A DNA stretch of 23,948 bases from NCBI GenBank assembly GCA_038206985.1, contig JBBRAH010000044.1, forward strand, positions 1 through 23,948. The letters run 5' to 3'. The number at the start of each line of letters is the position of its first letter. Within the stretch, counting starts at the first letter, position 1. Shown here piece by piece: positions 1-7,121 of this stretch. The notes under the pieces were generated by a model, which was not told the DNA's origin, made no database searches, and saw nothing but the letters and a program-made list of their open reading frames with translations. Source of the stretch: CAXMST01 sp038206985. Lineage in GTDB: Bacteria; Actinomycetota; Thermoleophilia; Solirubrobacterales; 70-9. Position numbers and translations under genes: made by a program.

Positions 1-7
1 CGGGAAC

Positions 8-757
8 TCAGACCCGGCGGGCAAGCCACTCGCCGAAGCCCATGCGACCCTGGTGGTCGGGCCTCAGGTGGGTGAGCGCGCCGCCGCGCAGGGCCTTGCC
101 GAGCTTGCCCGGGATCGGGGTCGGCGAGACGAACACATGGCTGCCGGTGAGCCCGCGCCAGTCGCGGGCCAGCTCGCGCAGGGTGAGCACATGGGGCCCG
201 GTGAAGTTGACCCGGCCGCCCCGGGGCTCGCCGGCGGCGAGCTCGGCGATCACGGCGGCGGCCTCACGTGGATCGCAGGGCTGCAGTTTGGAGCTCCCCC
301 CGGGGATCACCCGGAAGCGGGCCGCGGACTCGAAGAGCTGGATGAGCAGCTGGTGGAACTGGGTGGCGCGGAGGATTGTGTAGGGGATGCCGGAGGCCTC
401 GACCAGCCGCTCCTGCTCGACCTTGACCCGGTAGTAGGGCAGCGGGACCTTCTCGACACCGACGATCGAGATGCAGACGTGATGCTTGATCCCGGCGTCG
501 CGTGCAGCGGCGAGCAGGCGGCGCCCACCGTCGATCAGCACGGCCTCGGCGGGCTCGCGGGCCGGGCCGCCGTTGCTCGCATCAACCAGGACGTCGCAAC
601 CGTCCAGGGCCTCCGCCAGACCGTCCCCCGTGGTCAGATCGACCGCGTAGCGGGGCGCCGAGCGCGAGAGCGCCCGGACCTCGTGGCCGGCGGCAACCAG
701 GGCATCGGCCACGGGTGTGCCGATGGTTCCGGTAGCTCCTGAAACGGCGATCTTCAT
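8..757 (-). CDS. Atypical SDR, NAD(P)-binding NmrA-like protein
   Basis: A 249-residue Rossmann-fold protein of the atypical short-chain dehydrogenase (NmrA/SDR_a5-like) group. The N-terminus MKIAVSGATGTIGTPVADAL has the glycine motif G7-x-x-G10-x-x-G13 of this group, followed by an early Arg (R28) that would favour NADPH. The middle contains a YYRVK stretch (near residues 108-112) like the YxxxK of classical SDRs, then VEQERLVEASGIPYTILRAT, typical of this family. Length is normal. The ATG is followed directly by the beta strand, so the start is safe, although no good Shine-Dalgarno is visible; the only purine-rich stretch is about 13 nt upstream. Substrate cannot be predicted: the family contains enzymes and redox-sensing regulators. 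It lies 97 nt downstream of the zinc-ribbon gene on the same strand, with a hairpin between them, so it is probably a separate transcription unit. Confidence 0.88.
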   Translation of the reverse strand: MKIAVSGATGTIGTPVADALVAAGHEVRALSRSAPRYAVDLTTGDGLAEALDGCDVLVDASNGGPAREPAEAVLIDGGRRLLAAARDAGIKHHVCISIVGVEKVPLPYYRVKVEQERLVEASGIPYTILRATQFHQLLIQLFESAARFRVIPGGSSKLQPCDPREAAAVIAELAAGEPRGGRVNFTGPHVLTLRELARDWRGLTGSHVFVSPTPIPGKLGKALRGGALTHLRPDHQGRMGFGEWLARRV

Positions 758-761
758 GGCG

Positions 762-818
762 CCAGTCTCGCACCTAAACGCGAAACGCCCGGCTGTTGCC
801 GGGCGTTCGCGAGACTGG
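762..818. repeat. Outer inverted repeat enclosing the hairpin, next to the SDR start
   Basis: CCAGTCTCGC at 762-771 is perfectly complementary to GCGAGACTGG at 809-818. The repeat encloses the smaller hairpin and shares its CGCG bases at 809-811, so the two structures compete. The inner arm lies 5 nt before the SDR start codon and would cover its ribosome-binding region in a transcript that reads through. Confidence 0.55.
779..811 (-). terminator. Hairpin downstream of the zinc-ribbon/HTH gene
   Basis: Arms 784-793 and 798-807 are perfect complements (10 bp, loop TGTT). They extend by CGCG at 779-782 and 808-811 across one bulged A. On the minus strand it lies about 45 nt after the stop of the zinc-ribbon gene and is followed by a weak T-rich stretch (TTTCGCGTTTAG). 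It is most likely a Rho-independent-type terminator, although the U-tract is poor. Confidence 0.6.
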
Positions 819-854
819 TTGTCGAAGCTGGGTCGGCCCCAGCCGGCGCCTGAA

Positions 855-1250
855 TCAGGCGGCGCGCTTGATCCCGAGGCGCTTGCGGGCCTTTGAGACG
901 GCCATCACCGAGCAGCGGGATGCGCGGGCGATGTCACCGTCACGCCTGTCCGGATCACGGCGGATCTCGAACTCAACGACGGCCTGCGAACGAATCTTGG
1001 CGCGGGCGGCGGGTGCGCCCTCTTCGCCCATCTCGGCGAGCGCGTCGTCAACGGCGAGCTCGCGGCGGCAGGCGAGGCAGTAGCCCTGGCCGTTCTTGGT
1101 GATCCAGTTGGCCGGAACCTTCTCGGACTTCTTCTGAGGGATCCAGTGCGTGGTCATCTCACAGCGGGCGCAGGTGCGCTCGAGCGTGTCGGCGGCGGGG
1201 GCAATGGGGAGAGTCATCTCAGCGGTGGCGGGCATGTTTGTGGCGTTCAC
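855..1250 (-). CDS. Small zinc-ribbon protein with C-terminal HTH
   Basis: A 131-residue protein of unknown function. Residues 27-61 hold two CxxC knuckles (C27/C30 and C58/C61) about 27 residues apart, as in a zinc ribbon. The stretch between is basic and aromatic (HWIPQKKSEK, NWITKNGQGY). After an acidic Ala-rich linker, residues 105-126 (GDIARASRCSVMAVSKARKR) look like a helix-turn-helix, so it may be a small DNA-binding regulator. Start is uncertain: the GTG used here has AAGGA directly against it, while the ATG at 1235 has AAGGAG 14 nt upstream. The gene has a long leader with a strong hairpin (1287-1320), which suggests regulation after initiation. No close family name comes to mind; the zinc-ribbon and HTH assignments rest on motif spacing only. 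Confidence 0.75.
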   Translation of the reverse strand: MNATNMPATAEMTLPIAPAADTLERTCARCEMTTHWIPQKKSEKVPANWITKNGQGYCLACRRELAVDDALAEMGEEGAPAARAKIRSQAVVEFEIRRDPDRRDGDIARASRCSVMAVSKARKRLGIKRAA

Positions 1251-1286
1251 TCCTTGGTAGGCGGTGCATCAGGCGTCAAGAACACT

Positions 1287-1320
1287 TCCGGAGGTGCGGG
1301 CCATTCAGCACCTCTACGGA
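1287..1320 (-). promoter_or_regulatory. Hairpin in the leader of the zinc-ribbon/HTH gene
   Basis: TCCG-GAGGTGC (1287-1297) pairs with GCACCTC (1308-1314), and beyond a two-base TA bulge with CGGA (1317-1320): 11 bp with a 10-nt loop. It lies about 40 nt upstream of the start on the minus strand. The leader also has CTTGAC-type sequences twice: CTTGACGCCTG (revcomp of 1270-1280) and CTTGACACGCCTG (revcomp of 1368-1380). The second contains a perfect TTGACA -35 (1374-1379 on minus), but no well-spaced -10 follows: TAGGTT is 20 nt away. Confidence 0.45.
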
Positions 1321-1383
1321 CAGTAAGGCGGCCGCCGACTGGTGGCGAACCTACCTCTTTAAGTTACCAGGCGTGTCAAGGTC

Positions 1384-1401
1384 CTACCCCAATTGGGGTA
1401 G
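1384..1401. promoter_or_regulatory. Perfect 18-bp palindrome between antiporter end and zinc-ribbon gene
   Basis: CTACCCCAATTGGGGTAG is its own reverse complement. It lies 13 nt after the antiporter stop and immediately upstream of the TTGACA-like sequence used by the zinc-ribbon gene. It could be a dimeric repressor operator, or a 7-bp stem with an AATT loop ending the antiporter mRNA. There is no U-tract on the minus side, which favours an operator or mixed role. Confidence 0.5.
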
Positions 1402-1414
1402 TTGATCCCTCTCC

Positions 1415-2608
1415 CTACGCCGGCACGGGGACCGGCGCCTTTTCCGCCCCCGCCCGGAGCCTCAGCCCGATGAGCGGGAACACTGCCGTGGAGAGTACCG
1501 CGGCACCCACAAGCGATGCGGCCACCCCGGAGCTCATCTCGCCGCGGTCCACCGCGATCGTGGTGATCGCGACAACCAGCGGCAGCTCCGTGGCCGTGAA
1601 CACGGCCAGCGCGATGCGGTCGCGAAGGACCGGAAGCACCTCCCTGTACAGCAGCAGCGCCGGCACGCCGCGGACGAGCAGGAAGAGCGCCGTGAACAGC
1701 GGCACCTCGAGGAAGCGCAGCGGCTCCTCGAGGAGCGAGCTGAGATCGAACGAGACCCCGGTGTAGACGAAGAAGAACGGGATCAGGAAGCCGTAGCCGA
1801 CCGCGTTGAGCTTCGACTCCACGACCTCGGTCTCCCGATCGCGGAAGGCGAGGCTGACGATGATCCCGGCGACGAAGCCGCCGAGCAGTAGATCGAGGCC
1901 CAGCTCCGCGGCGAGCGCCGCCAGGGCAAAGACGATCAGGACGACGATCCGCACCGCGAACTGGCTCGAGGACTCGAGGGTGCGCTCGAGCAGGTTCCAG
2001 CCGCGCCCCACTGAGCGCGTCGCCACCCAGGCGGCGCCCAGCGAGACCAGGGTGAAGAGGATCAGGATCGCCGTGTTGGCCCCTAACGCCCGCGAAGAGA
2101 AGAACAGGGTGACGAGCATGATCGGTCCGAACTCCCCCATCGCGCCCGCCGCCAGCAGGAAGGTGCCGAAGCGGGTGTGCATCTCCCCCGCGTCGCGAAG
2201 AATCGGGATCAGCGTGCCGATCGCGGTCGTCGCCATCGCCGCTCCGCTGTAGAGCAGTGCGGCGCCGACGCCGAAGACGGCCAGCACACCACCAATCGAG
2301 AAGGCGAGGAGCAGCGAGAGCGCCCAGCCTTGCCCGGCCAGGCGCAGAGGCAGGCCCTTGATGTGGCGGAACTCGATCTCGTAACCCGCGAAGAAGAAGA
2401 GAAAACCCAGCCCGAGGCTGGCGAAGAAGTCCATGAAGTCGTCATCGGGCGAGAGCCCGAGCACCTCGGGGCCGATCACGATGCCGAGCAGGATCTCCAG
2501 GACGACGACCGGCATCACGAAGATCGGCGCCAGCCGGGCGGCGATCCCGGCCGAGACCGCGGCGACCAGCACCACAATGAAAAAACCAACTGCGTCGACC
2601 TCAAGCAA
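1415..2608 (-). CDS. Cation:proton antiporter, CPA2/Kef-type membrane domain
   Basis: A 397-residue polytopic membrane protein of the monovalent cation:proton antiporter-2 family (Na+/H+ exchanger fold), predicted to exchange K+ or Na+ for H+ across the cytoplasmic membrane. Visible hallmarks are the first helix followed by VVLEILLGIVIGPEVLGL, the conserved LGLGFLFFFAGYEIEF segment of Kef-type proteins, and a run of about 12 hydrophobic helices to the C-terminus. There is no C-terminal TrkA-N/RCK domain, so it is the short form. The given start is a TTG inside the loop of an intrinsic terminator hairpin. A TAG lies 15 nt upstream in frame, so alternatives are downstream GTG codons at 2575 and 2572, which would shorten the first helix. 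No Shine-Dalgarno supports any of them. It lies 81 nt downstream of the helicase on the same strand. Confidence 0.87.
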   Translation of the reverse strand: MLEVDAVGFFIVVLVAAVSAGIAARLAPIFVMPVVVLEILLGIVIGPEVLGLSPDDDFMDFFASLGLGFLFFFAGYEIEFRHIKGLPLRLAGQGWALSLLLAFSIGGVLAVFGVGAALLYSGAAMATTAIGTLIPILRDAGEMHTRFGTFLLAAGAMGEFGPIMLVTLFFSSRALGANTAILILFTLVSLGAAWVATRSVGRGWNLLERTLESSSQFAVRIVVLIVFALAALAAELGLDLLLGGFVAGIIVSLAFRDRETEVVESKLNAVGYGFLIPFFFVYTGVSFDLSSLLEEPLRFLEVPLFTALFLLVRGVPALLLYREVLPVLRDRIALAVFTATELPLVVAITTIAVDRGEMSSGVAASLVGAAVLSTAVFPLIGLRLRAGAEKAPVPVPA

Positions 2609-2618
2609 GGTCGACGCA
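2591..2618 (-). terminator. Intrinsic terminator of the helicase gene, overlapping the antiporter start
   Basis: An 11-bp perfect stem (2591-2601 with 2608-2618, loop 2602-2607) is followed on the minus strand by GTTGG and six T residues (2585-2580). This is a textbook Rho-independent terminator 70 nt after the helicase stop. It contains the only upstream start candidate of the antiporter. Confidence 0.8.
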
Positions 2619-2689
2619 GCCTATTTCAGTTCGTATGCCCCGGAGCAGGCGCGGACGCCTGGCGAACCCCGGGGCGGGGCCGGTCAGAA

Positions 2690-4075
2690 CTAGCGCTGGC
2701 CTGAGCGACTCGAGCGGCCCGACTGCCCGGAGCGGCCGGAGCCACCGCCGGACTGGCCCTGGCCCTTGGAGCGGTGCTTGCGGGACTGACCGCCGGGGCC
2801 GCCCTCGCGGGAGCCGGAGCGATGCTTGCGTCCCTGGTTGCCGTTGTGGCCACCACGCGCATGCTTCTTGGGACCGCGGGAACCGCCGCCGCCCTGCTTG
2901 GGACGGGAGCGGCCGTTGCCGTTCTGGCGCTGGCCGGCTCCGTGGCCGACACCGGCGTGGAACTCGTCGAGCTTGTCGAGATCCTTGGCGATGATCCGCA
3001 TCTCGCCCTCCTGGTCGGAGAGCACGAAGGTGACAGCGTCACCGGTGGCGCCCGCGCGGCCGGTGCGGCCGGTGCGGTGCGTGTAGGTGTCGGCGTCCTC
3101 GGGGATGTCGAAGTTGATCACGTGGGTGATCTCGGCCACGTCGATGCCGCGGGCGGCGACGTCGGTGGCAACCAGTGTCCGCAGCTCGCCGCGCTCGAAG
3201 CGGGCCAGAGCCTTCTGACGCTGGGACTGGGTCTTGTCGCCGTGCATGGCCGTCGCCTTGACGTCCTCGGCCTTGAGCTTCTTGACCAGCCGGTCGGCGC
3301 CGCGCTTGGTGCGGACGAAGACCAGGGCGCGGCCATCTCCCGCCTTCTCGAGCGAGTCGAGCAGCGCGTCGAGCTTGCCGTTTTGAGAGCCGACCGAGAT
3401 GAAGCTGTGGCTGATGTCGGCCTTGCGCTCCTCCTTCGGCTTGTGCGTGTGGGTGCGTGGCTTGTAGGTGTACTCGGAGGCGAGCTTGCCGGCCGCGCCC
3501 TCGAGCGTGGCCGAGAAGAACAGCGTCTGGCGCTTCTTTGGCAGCAGCGAGACGATCCGGTCGACGGGGGGCTTGAAGCCCATGTCGAGCATCCGGTCGG
3601 CCTCATCGAGGACGAAGATGCGGATCTTGCCGAGGTCGATTGCACGGCGCTGGATCAGGTCCTCGAGACGACCGGGCGTGGCGACCACGATGTGGGCCTT
3701 GCGCACGGCGCGCATCTGCGGGTTGATCCCGACGCCGCCGTAGACCGCGGTGATCTTCAGGGCGCGCGAGTGACAGATCGACTCCATCTCGTCAACGATC
3801 TGGCAGGCGAGCTCCCGGGTCGGGGCGAGGATCAGCGCCGCCGGCTTGGGGCCGTTGGAGTCGAGGCGCTCGACCATCGGCACACCGAAGGCGAAGGTCT
3901 TGCCCGATCCGGTCGGCGACTGGACGAGTACGTCGGTGCCCTCGAGCACGTCACGGATGACGAGCTCCTGGACGGGGAATGGGCTTTCGATTCCGCGGCT
4001 GCGCAGGGCGTCAGCTACGGGCTTGGATACGCCGAGATCGGCGAAGGAAACGGGTACGTGTTCAGGTGTAGACAT
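2690..4075 (-). CDS. DEAD-box ATP-dependent RNA helicase
   Basis: A 461-residue ATP-dependent RNA helicase that would remodel RNA structure or ribosome assembly intermediates in the cytoplasm. All core motifs are present in order: Q-motif with Q36 (FADLGVSKP...PFPVQ), motif I SPTGSGKT (53-60), Ia PTRELA (85-90), TPGR (133-136), DEAD (157-160), SAT (188-190), a motif IV-like LVFVRTKRGADRL, ATDVAARGID (303-312) and HRTGRTGR (333-340). From about residue 375 to the end is a low-complexity basic tail rich in Gly, Ser, Arg, Lys and Gln (RKHRS occurs twice), probably an RNA-binding or condensate-forming extension, as in RhlE/CsdA-type proteins. ATG at 4075 is supported by AAAGGAG (4087-4093 on minus). 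It has a structured leader of up to 225 nt and its own terminator at 2591-2618. Confidence 0.96.
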   Translation of the reverse strand: MSTPEHVPVSFADLGVSKPVADALRSRGIESPFPVQELVIRDVLEGTDVLVQSPTGSGKTFAFGVPMVERLDSNGPKPAALILAPTRELACQIVDEMESICHSRALKITAVYGGVGINPQMRAVRKAHIVVATPGRLEDLIQRRAIDLGKIRIFVLDEADRMLDMGFKPPVDRIVSLLPKKRQTLFFSATLEGAAGKLASEYTYKPRTHTHKPKEERKADISHSFISVGSQNGKLDALLDSLEKAGDGRALVFVRTKRGADRLVKKLKAEDVKATAMHGDKTQSQRQKALARFERGELRTLVATDVAARGIDVAEITHVINFDIPEDADTYTHRTGRTGRAGATGDAVTFVLSDQEGEMRIIAKDLDKLDEFHAGVGHGAGQRQNGNGRSRPKQGGGGSRGPKKHARGGHNGNQGRKHRSGSREGGPGGQSRKHRSKGQGQSGGGSGRSGQSGRSSRSGQR

Positions 4076-4300
4076 GTGAAGTCTTGGCTCCTTTGAGCAG
4101 TGGGTCTATATGTGGGGGAGATTCGAAAGTCCCCGGAGGGCGCCGTGGGCTACCGCTGTGCGGCATGGCGCTACGAAGAAGAAGAACCTCTCGGGCGCCC
4201 GGATCTCAGCTTCAACGGCTGTGCAGGGGCTACCCGACGGCAGGTACCGTAGCAGCATCACCACCCGATAGTCCCAAATGCAGGAGATTCAGGAGCCAGA
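4076..4300. promoter_or_regulatory. Divergent intergenic region between helicase and enoyl-CoA hydratase
   Basis: These 225 bp hold no convincing gene. Next to the helicase is its AAAGGAG ribosome-binding site. A stem with one bulge lies at 4140-4171: GCGCCGTG (4140-4147) pairs with CATGGCGC (4164-4171) with one G-U, and CCGC/GCGG (4153-4156/4160-4163) forms an inner hairpin. A smaller stem GGGGA/TCCCC lies at 4115-4134. On the helicase mRNA these would make a structured leader, as often seen for cold-induced or autoregulated RNA helicases. On the other side, AGGAG lies 5 nt before the hydratase ATG. I could not find a clear -35/-10 pair. Confidence 0.4.
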
Positions 4301-5065
4301 ATGAGCGAAGAAGTGCTGACCGAGGAGCGCGGCCGCGTGCTCGTGATCACGATCAACAGGCCCGACGCACGCAACTCGATCAACCGCGCGGCGGCCGAGG
4401 GGATCGCCGCGGCGCTCAACCATCTGGAGGCCTCTGACGGGCTCTCGATCGCGATCCTCACCGGAGCCGAGGGCAACTTCTGCGCGGGCCAGGATCTCAA
4501 GGCGCTGGTCCGCGGCGAGTTCGGCGCCGACCCCGAGCGCGGCTTCGGCGGCATCGTCCAGAAGGTGCCCGAGAAGCCGATCATCGCCGCCGTCGAGGGC
4601 TACGCGCTGGCCGGCGGTTGTGAAATTGCGATTGCCTGCGACATGATCATCGCTGGCGAGAGCTCCAAGTTCGGCGTACCCGAGGTGAAGCGCAGCCTCG
4701 TCGCCGCGGCCGGCGCGCTGCGCCGTCTCCCCCGCCGCCTTCCGCACGGGATCGCGATGGAGTTGGCCCTGACCGGCGATCCGATCGACTCCGCCCGGGC
4801 GCTGGAGCTGGGGCTGGTCAACCGGGTGGTCGCCGACGGCACGACGCTCGACGAGGCGATCGAGCTGGCCGAGCGGATCGCGAAGAACGCGCCGCTCGCG
4901 CTGCGTGCCACCAAGCAGATCCTCGAGGCCCAGTACGACTGGAGCGACGCCGAGTTCTGGGAGAAGCAGGGTGCGATCTCGGGTCCGGTCTTCGCCTCCG
5001 AGGACGCCCGCGAGGGGGCGACCGCCTTCGCCGAGAAGCGCGAACCGGAGTGGAAGGGCCGCTAG
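4301..5065 (+). CDS. Enoyl-CoA hydratase/isomerase (crotonase family)
   Basis: A 254-residue crotonase-fold protein, the usual length, predicted to hydrate 2-enoyl-CoA thioesters in beta-oxidation or a related acyl-CoA pathway. The oxyanion-hole segments are NFCAGQDLKAL (about 59-69) and ALAGGCEIAIACD (102-114). Both catalytic glutamates of true hydratases are present and spaced by 20 as in rat enoyl-CoA hydratase: E108 in GGCEIA and E128 in FGVPEV. The helix LALTGDPIDSARALELGLVN follows. AGGAG five nt before the ATG decides the start. It stands alone, convergent with the amidase, with a symmetrical hairpin between them. Substrate chain length cannot be read from sequence; some homologues act on branched or carnityl-CoA substrates. 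Confidence 0.93.
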   Translation: MSEEVLTEERGRVLVITINRPDARNSINRAAAEGIAAALNHLEASDGLSIAILTGAEGNFCAGQDLKALVRGEFGADPERGFGGIVQKVPEKPIIAAVEGYALAGGCEIAIACDMIIAGESSKFGVPEVKRSLVAAAGALRRLPRRLPHGIAMELALTGDPIDSARALELGLVNRVVADGTTLDEAIELAERIAKNAPLALRATKQILEAQYDWSDAEFWEKQGAISGPVFASEDAREGATAFAEKREPEWKGR

Positions 5066-5085
5066 GAGACGGGGGCGGTCTGTCC

Positions 5086-5116
5086 CGATCTGGTGACCGT
5101 ATAGAGCACCAGATCG
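5086..5116. terminator. Bidirectional terminator hairpin between hydratase and amidase
   Basis: CGATCTGGTG (5086-5095) and CACCAGATCG (5107-5116) are a perfect 10-bp inverted repeat with an 11-nt loop. It lies 20 nt after the hydratase stop and 27 nt after the amidase stop, which converge here. No U-tract follows on either strand. Confidence 0.6.
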
Positions 5117-5143
5117 CGTCAGAGTGACGGGCCGGCTTCAAGT

Positions 5144-6595
5144 TCAGGCGGAAGAAGCGGAAGCGCTGAGCCCATAGGCCGGCGGCCGCTGCTCGTGCCA
5201 GCGCAGCTCGTCCTCGAGCTGAGCCCCGAGCGAGATCAGTAGCGGCTCTGAACCCTCGGAACCGAGCAGCTGGGCGCCGACGGGCAGGCCATCGATGAAG
5301 CCCGCGGGAACGCTGAGCCCGGGCCAGCCGAGCACGTTCCAGGGCCAAGCAAAGGGACAGGCGGCGATCATCACCTTGTCGGTTTCCCACTCCGAGAGAC
5401 CCGCGATGGCGCCAACCGCGGGCGGTGGCTTGGCGGTCGTTGGCGCCAACACAACGTCGAAGTCGCGGAAGATCCGGCCGATGCGGCGTTGCAGGGGGCG
5501 CTCGGCGGCGCGGGCGGCGCGCAGGACCGGGCCGCCCATGATCCGCCCCATGCGAGCGGCTCCCCGGGTTCGGGGGTCGAGCAGTTCCTTGTCGGGAACC
5601 CGCTCTTCCCACTCGGCGATGCCGTTGTTGCCGCGCGGGACGAAGCCGAAGCCGACCGCCCCATAGGCCAGTTGGGCGGGCTCGACCTCGTGGCCGAGGC
5701 CGGCCAGCGTCTCCGCCATCGCCTCGACGCGCTCGCGGACGGCCGGATCGAGACTCGCCGGCATGCCGCTGAACGGCGGCTCCAGCGACAGCGCGATACG
5801 CAGCCTGCCGGGCTCGCGATCGGCGGCCGCGAGATAGGGCTCGGCGGGACGGGGCGGCTTGTGCAGCTCTCCGGGGTGGTTGCCGGTCAGGCAGTCGAGC
5901 AGCAGGGCGGCGTCACCGACCGTGCGGGCCAGCGGCCCGTTGCAGGTGAGCCCGCGGAAGGCCTCCGGGTCGGGCCAGGTGGAGACCCGGCCGCGCTGGG
6001 GCTTGATTCCGACGAGGTTGGTCCAGGAGGCCGGGATCCGAACCGAGCCGGCGCCGTCGGAGCCGACCGCGCCACCGATCAACCCCGCCGCCACGGCGGC
6101 GGCAGAGCCGCCAGAGGAGCCGCCCGGCGTGTGCCCGGTGTTCCAGGGGTTGCGGGTGATGCCGAAGGCATCCCCCTCGGTGAACGGCCACTGGCCGAAC
6201 TCGGGAGTGTTCGTCTTGCCGACGATCACGGCACCGGCCTCGCGCAGCCGGCGGACCAGTTCGGCGTCTTCGTCCTGGACCGCGAAGTCGCCGGCGGCTC
6301 CGAACATCGTGGTCTCGCCCGCCACGTTCGTGTCGTCCTTGACCGCGACCGGCACCCCGAGCAGCGGCGCCCGCTCACCCGCCGCGAGCCTGCGATCAGC
6401 CTCGGTCGCCTCGGCACGAGCGGCGTCGGCGCGCACCACGCGGAAGGCATTGAGCTCGTCCTCCGCCGCCTCGATCGCGGCGAGCGCGCGCTCGGTCAGC
6501 TCGAGCGACGTGAGCTGCCCGTCGGCGAGCTCAGCCGCCTGGTCTCGGAGGCCGCGCAGGGCGACCGTCCCGGTCTCGGTGCTGGAGGGATCCAC
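5144..6595 (-). CDS. Amidase (amidase-signature family)
   Basis: A 483-residue amidase-signature hydrolase, predicted to hydrolyse a carboxamide to acid and ammonia or amine. The Ser-cisSer-Lys triad can be placed: K86 in GVPVAVKDD, S160 in TPGGSSGGSAAAVAAG, and nucleophile S184 in GSDGAGSVRIP, 24 residues after the cis-Ser as in FAAH. The usual GGS before the nucleophile is AGS here, a mild deviation. FGITRNPWNTGHTPGG is typical of the family. It is not evidently GatA, because no gatB/gatC lie nearby. The GTG start is supported by TAGCCT placed exactly 6 nt upstream (6602-6607 on minus), which suggests a leaderless transcript. It is divergent from the SCP2 gene across a 64-bp gap holding an inverted repeat. 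Confidence 0.92.
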   Translation of the reverse strand: MDPSSTETGTVALRGLRDQAAELADGQLTSLELTERALAAIEAAEDELNAFRVVRADAARAEATEADRRLAAGERAPLLGVPVAVKDDTNVAGETTMFGAAGDFAVQDEDAELVRRLREAGAVIVGKTNTPEFGQWPFTEGDAFGITRNPWNTGHTPGGSSGGSAAAVAAGLIGGAVGSDGAGSVRIPASWTNLVGIKPQRGRVSTWPDPEAFRGLTCNGPLARTVGDAALLLDCLTGNHPGELHKPPRPAEPYLAAADREPGRLRIALSLEPPFSGMPASLDPAVRERVEAMAETLAGLGHEVEPAQLAYGAVGFGFVPRGNNGIAEWEERVPDKELLDPRTRGAARMGRIMGGPVLRAARAAERPLQRRIGRIFRDFDVVLAPTTAKPPPAVGAIAGLSEWETDKVMIAACPFAWPWNVLGWPGLSVPAGFIDGLPVGAQLLGSEGSEPLLISLGAQLEDELRWHEQRPPAYGLSASASSA

Positions 6596-6601
6596 GCGGC
6601 A

Positions 6602-6653
6602 AGGCTATCTGGCCTGTTCAGGGTTGCGCGCAGGACCACAACCCTGGTTTGAT
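6602..6653. promoter_or_regulatory. Divergent leaderless promoters and inverted repeat between amidase and SCP2 genes
   Basis: On minus, TAGCCT (6607-6602) ends 6 nt before the amidase GTG. On plus, TTTGAT (6648-6653) ends 6 nt before the SCP2 GTG, with TTGCGC (6624-6629) 18 nt upstream as a possible -35. Between them, CAGGGTTG (6619-6626) and CAACCCTG (6639-6646) form a perfect 8-bp inverted repeat with a 12-nt centre, well placed for a dimeric regulator that would cover the -35 zones of both genes. Confidence 0.5.
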
Positions 6654-6659
6654 TGTTCG

Positions 6660-7121
6660 GTGAGCGGAGTCCGGGATCTGCAGCGCCGCATGGGCGAGGC
6701 CTTTGTCGCGGGAGCGCGAAGCTCGCCCGAGGAGTTGCGCCGGCTGACGATGAAGAGTCCGGCGCGCAAGCTGATCACCGCCCAGATCTTCGCGGGGATG
6801 GCGCGCGAGTTCGACGCCGAGCGCGGCGCCGACCTCGATGCCGTCGTGCGCTGGGAAGTCGGCGCCGTGGGCGAGAAGCCCGACGTCTGGGATCTCGTGA
6901 TCCGCGACGGGCGCTGCCGCGCGGTGCGCGCATCGAGCGAGGAGCCGCGCACTGTCGTGGGGCTCGACCACCAGACGCTGCTTGAGCTGGCAGTCGGCCT
7001 GGCCAACGCCCCCAGCGCCTACATCGCCGGGCGCCTGCGGATGACGGGCGATGTGATGCTCGCCCAGCGGATGAGCGCGCTCTTCCGGATACCGGGATCG
7101 AAGCCGCTGAAGCCGCTATGA
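6660..7121 (+). CDS. SCP2 sterol-binding-domain protein
   Basis: A 153-residue single-domain protein. The mid and C-terminal part resembles the SCP2 lipid-binding fold: a beta strand region around VVRWEVGAVGEKPDVWDL and RDGRCRAVRAS, the segment VVGLDHQTLLELAVG, then YIAGRLRMTGDVMLAQRM, the conserved strand-to-helix end of the family. The role would be binding or carrying a hydrophobic ligand; bacterial members have no agreed function. An open frame continues far upstream antisense to the amidase, but the GTG at 6660 is chosen because a TTTGAT -10 lies 6 nt before it and homology-like sequence begins after it. An ATG at 6690 is an alternative. It overlaps the next gene by ATGA, so the two are translationally coupled. 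Confidence 0.82.
   Translation: MSGVRDLQRRMGEAFVAGARSSPEELRRLTMKSPARKLITAQIFAGMAREFDAERGADLDAVVRWEVGAVGEKPDVWDLVIRDGRCRAVRASSEEPRTVVGLDHQTLLELAVGLANAPSAYIAGRLRMTGDVMLAQRMSALFRIPGSKPLKPL

Noticed and set aside
2774..4096. A long plus-strand open frame antisense to the DEAD-box helicase
   Set aside because: The opposite strand has every helicase motif. The plus frame is rich in Gly, Asp, Val and Arg with no recognisable domain, as expected for a GC-rich shadow.
4115..4134. A tRNA T-arm-like sequence with TTCGAA in the helicase leader
   Set aside because: The flanking stem does not give a 5-bp stem with a 7-nt loop, and no acceptor, D or anticodon arms can be built around it.
5489..6652. Long plus-strand frames antisense to the amidase
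   Set aside because: Low-complexity Arg/Gly/Ala translation with no family features; the minus-strand amidase triad is intact.
5859..6659. Upstream extension of the SCP2 frame
   Set aside because: This part is antisense to the amidase, is low complexity, and the promoter and domain support a start at 6660.
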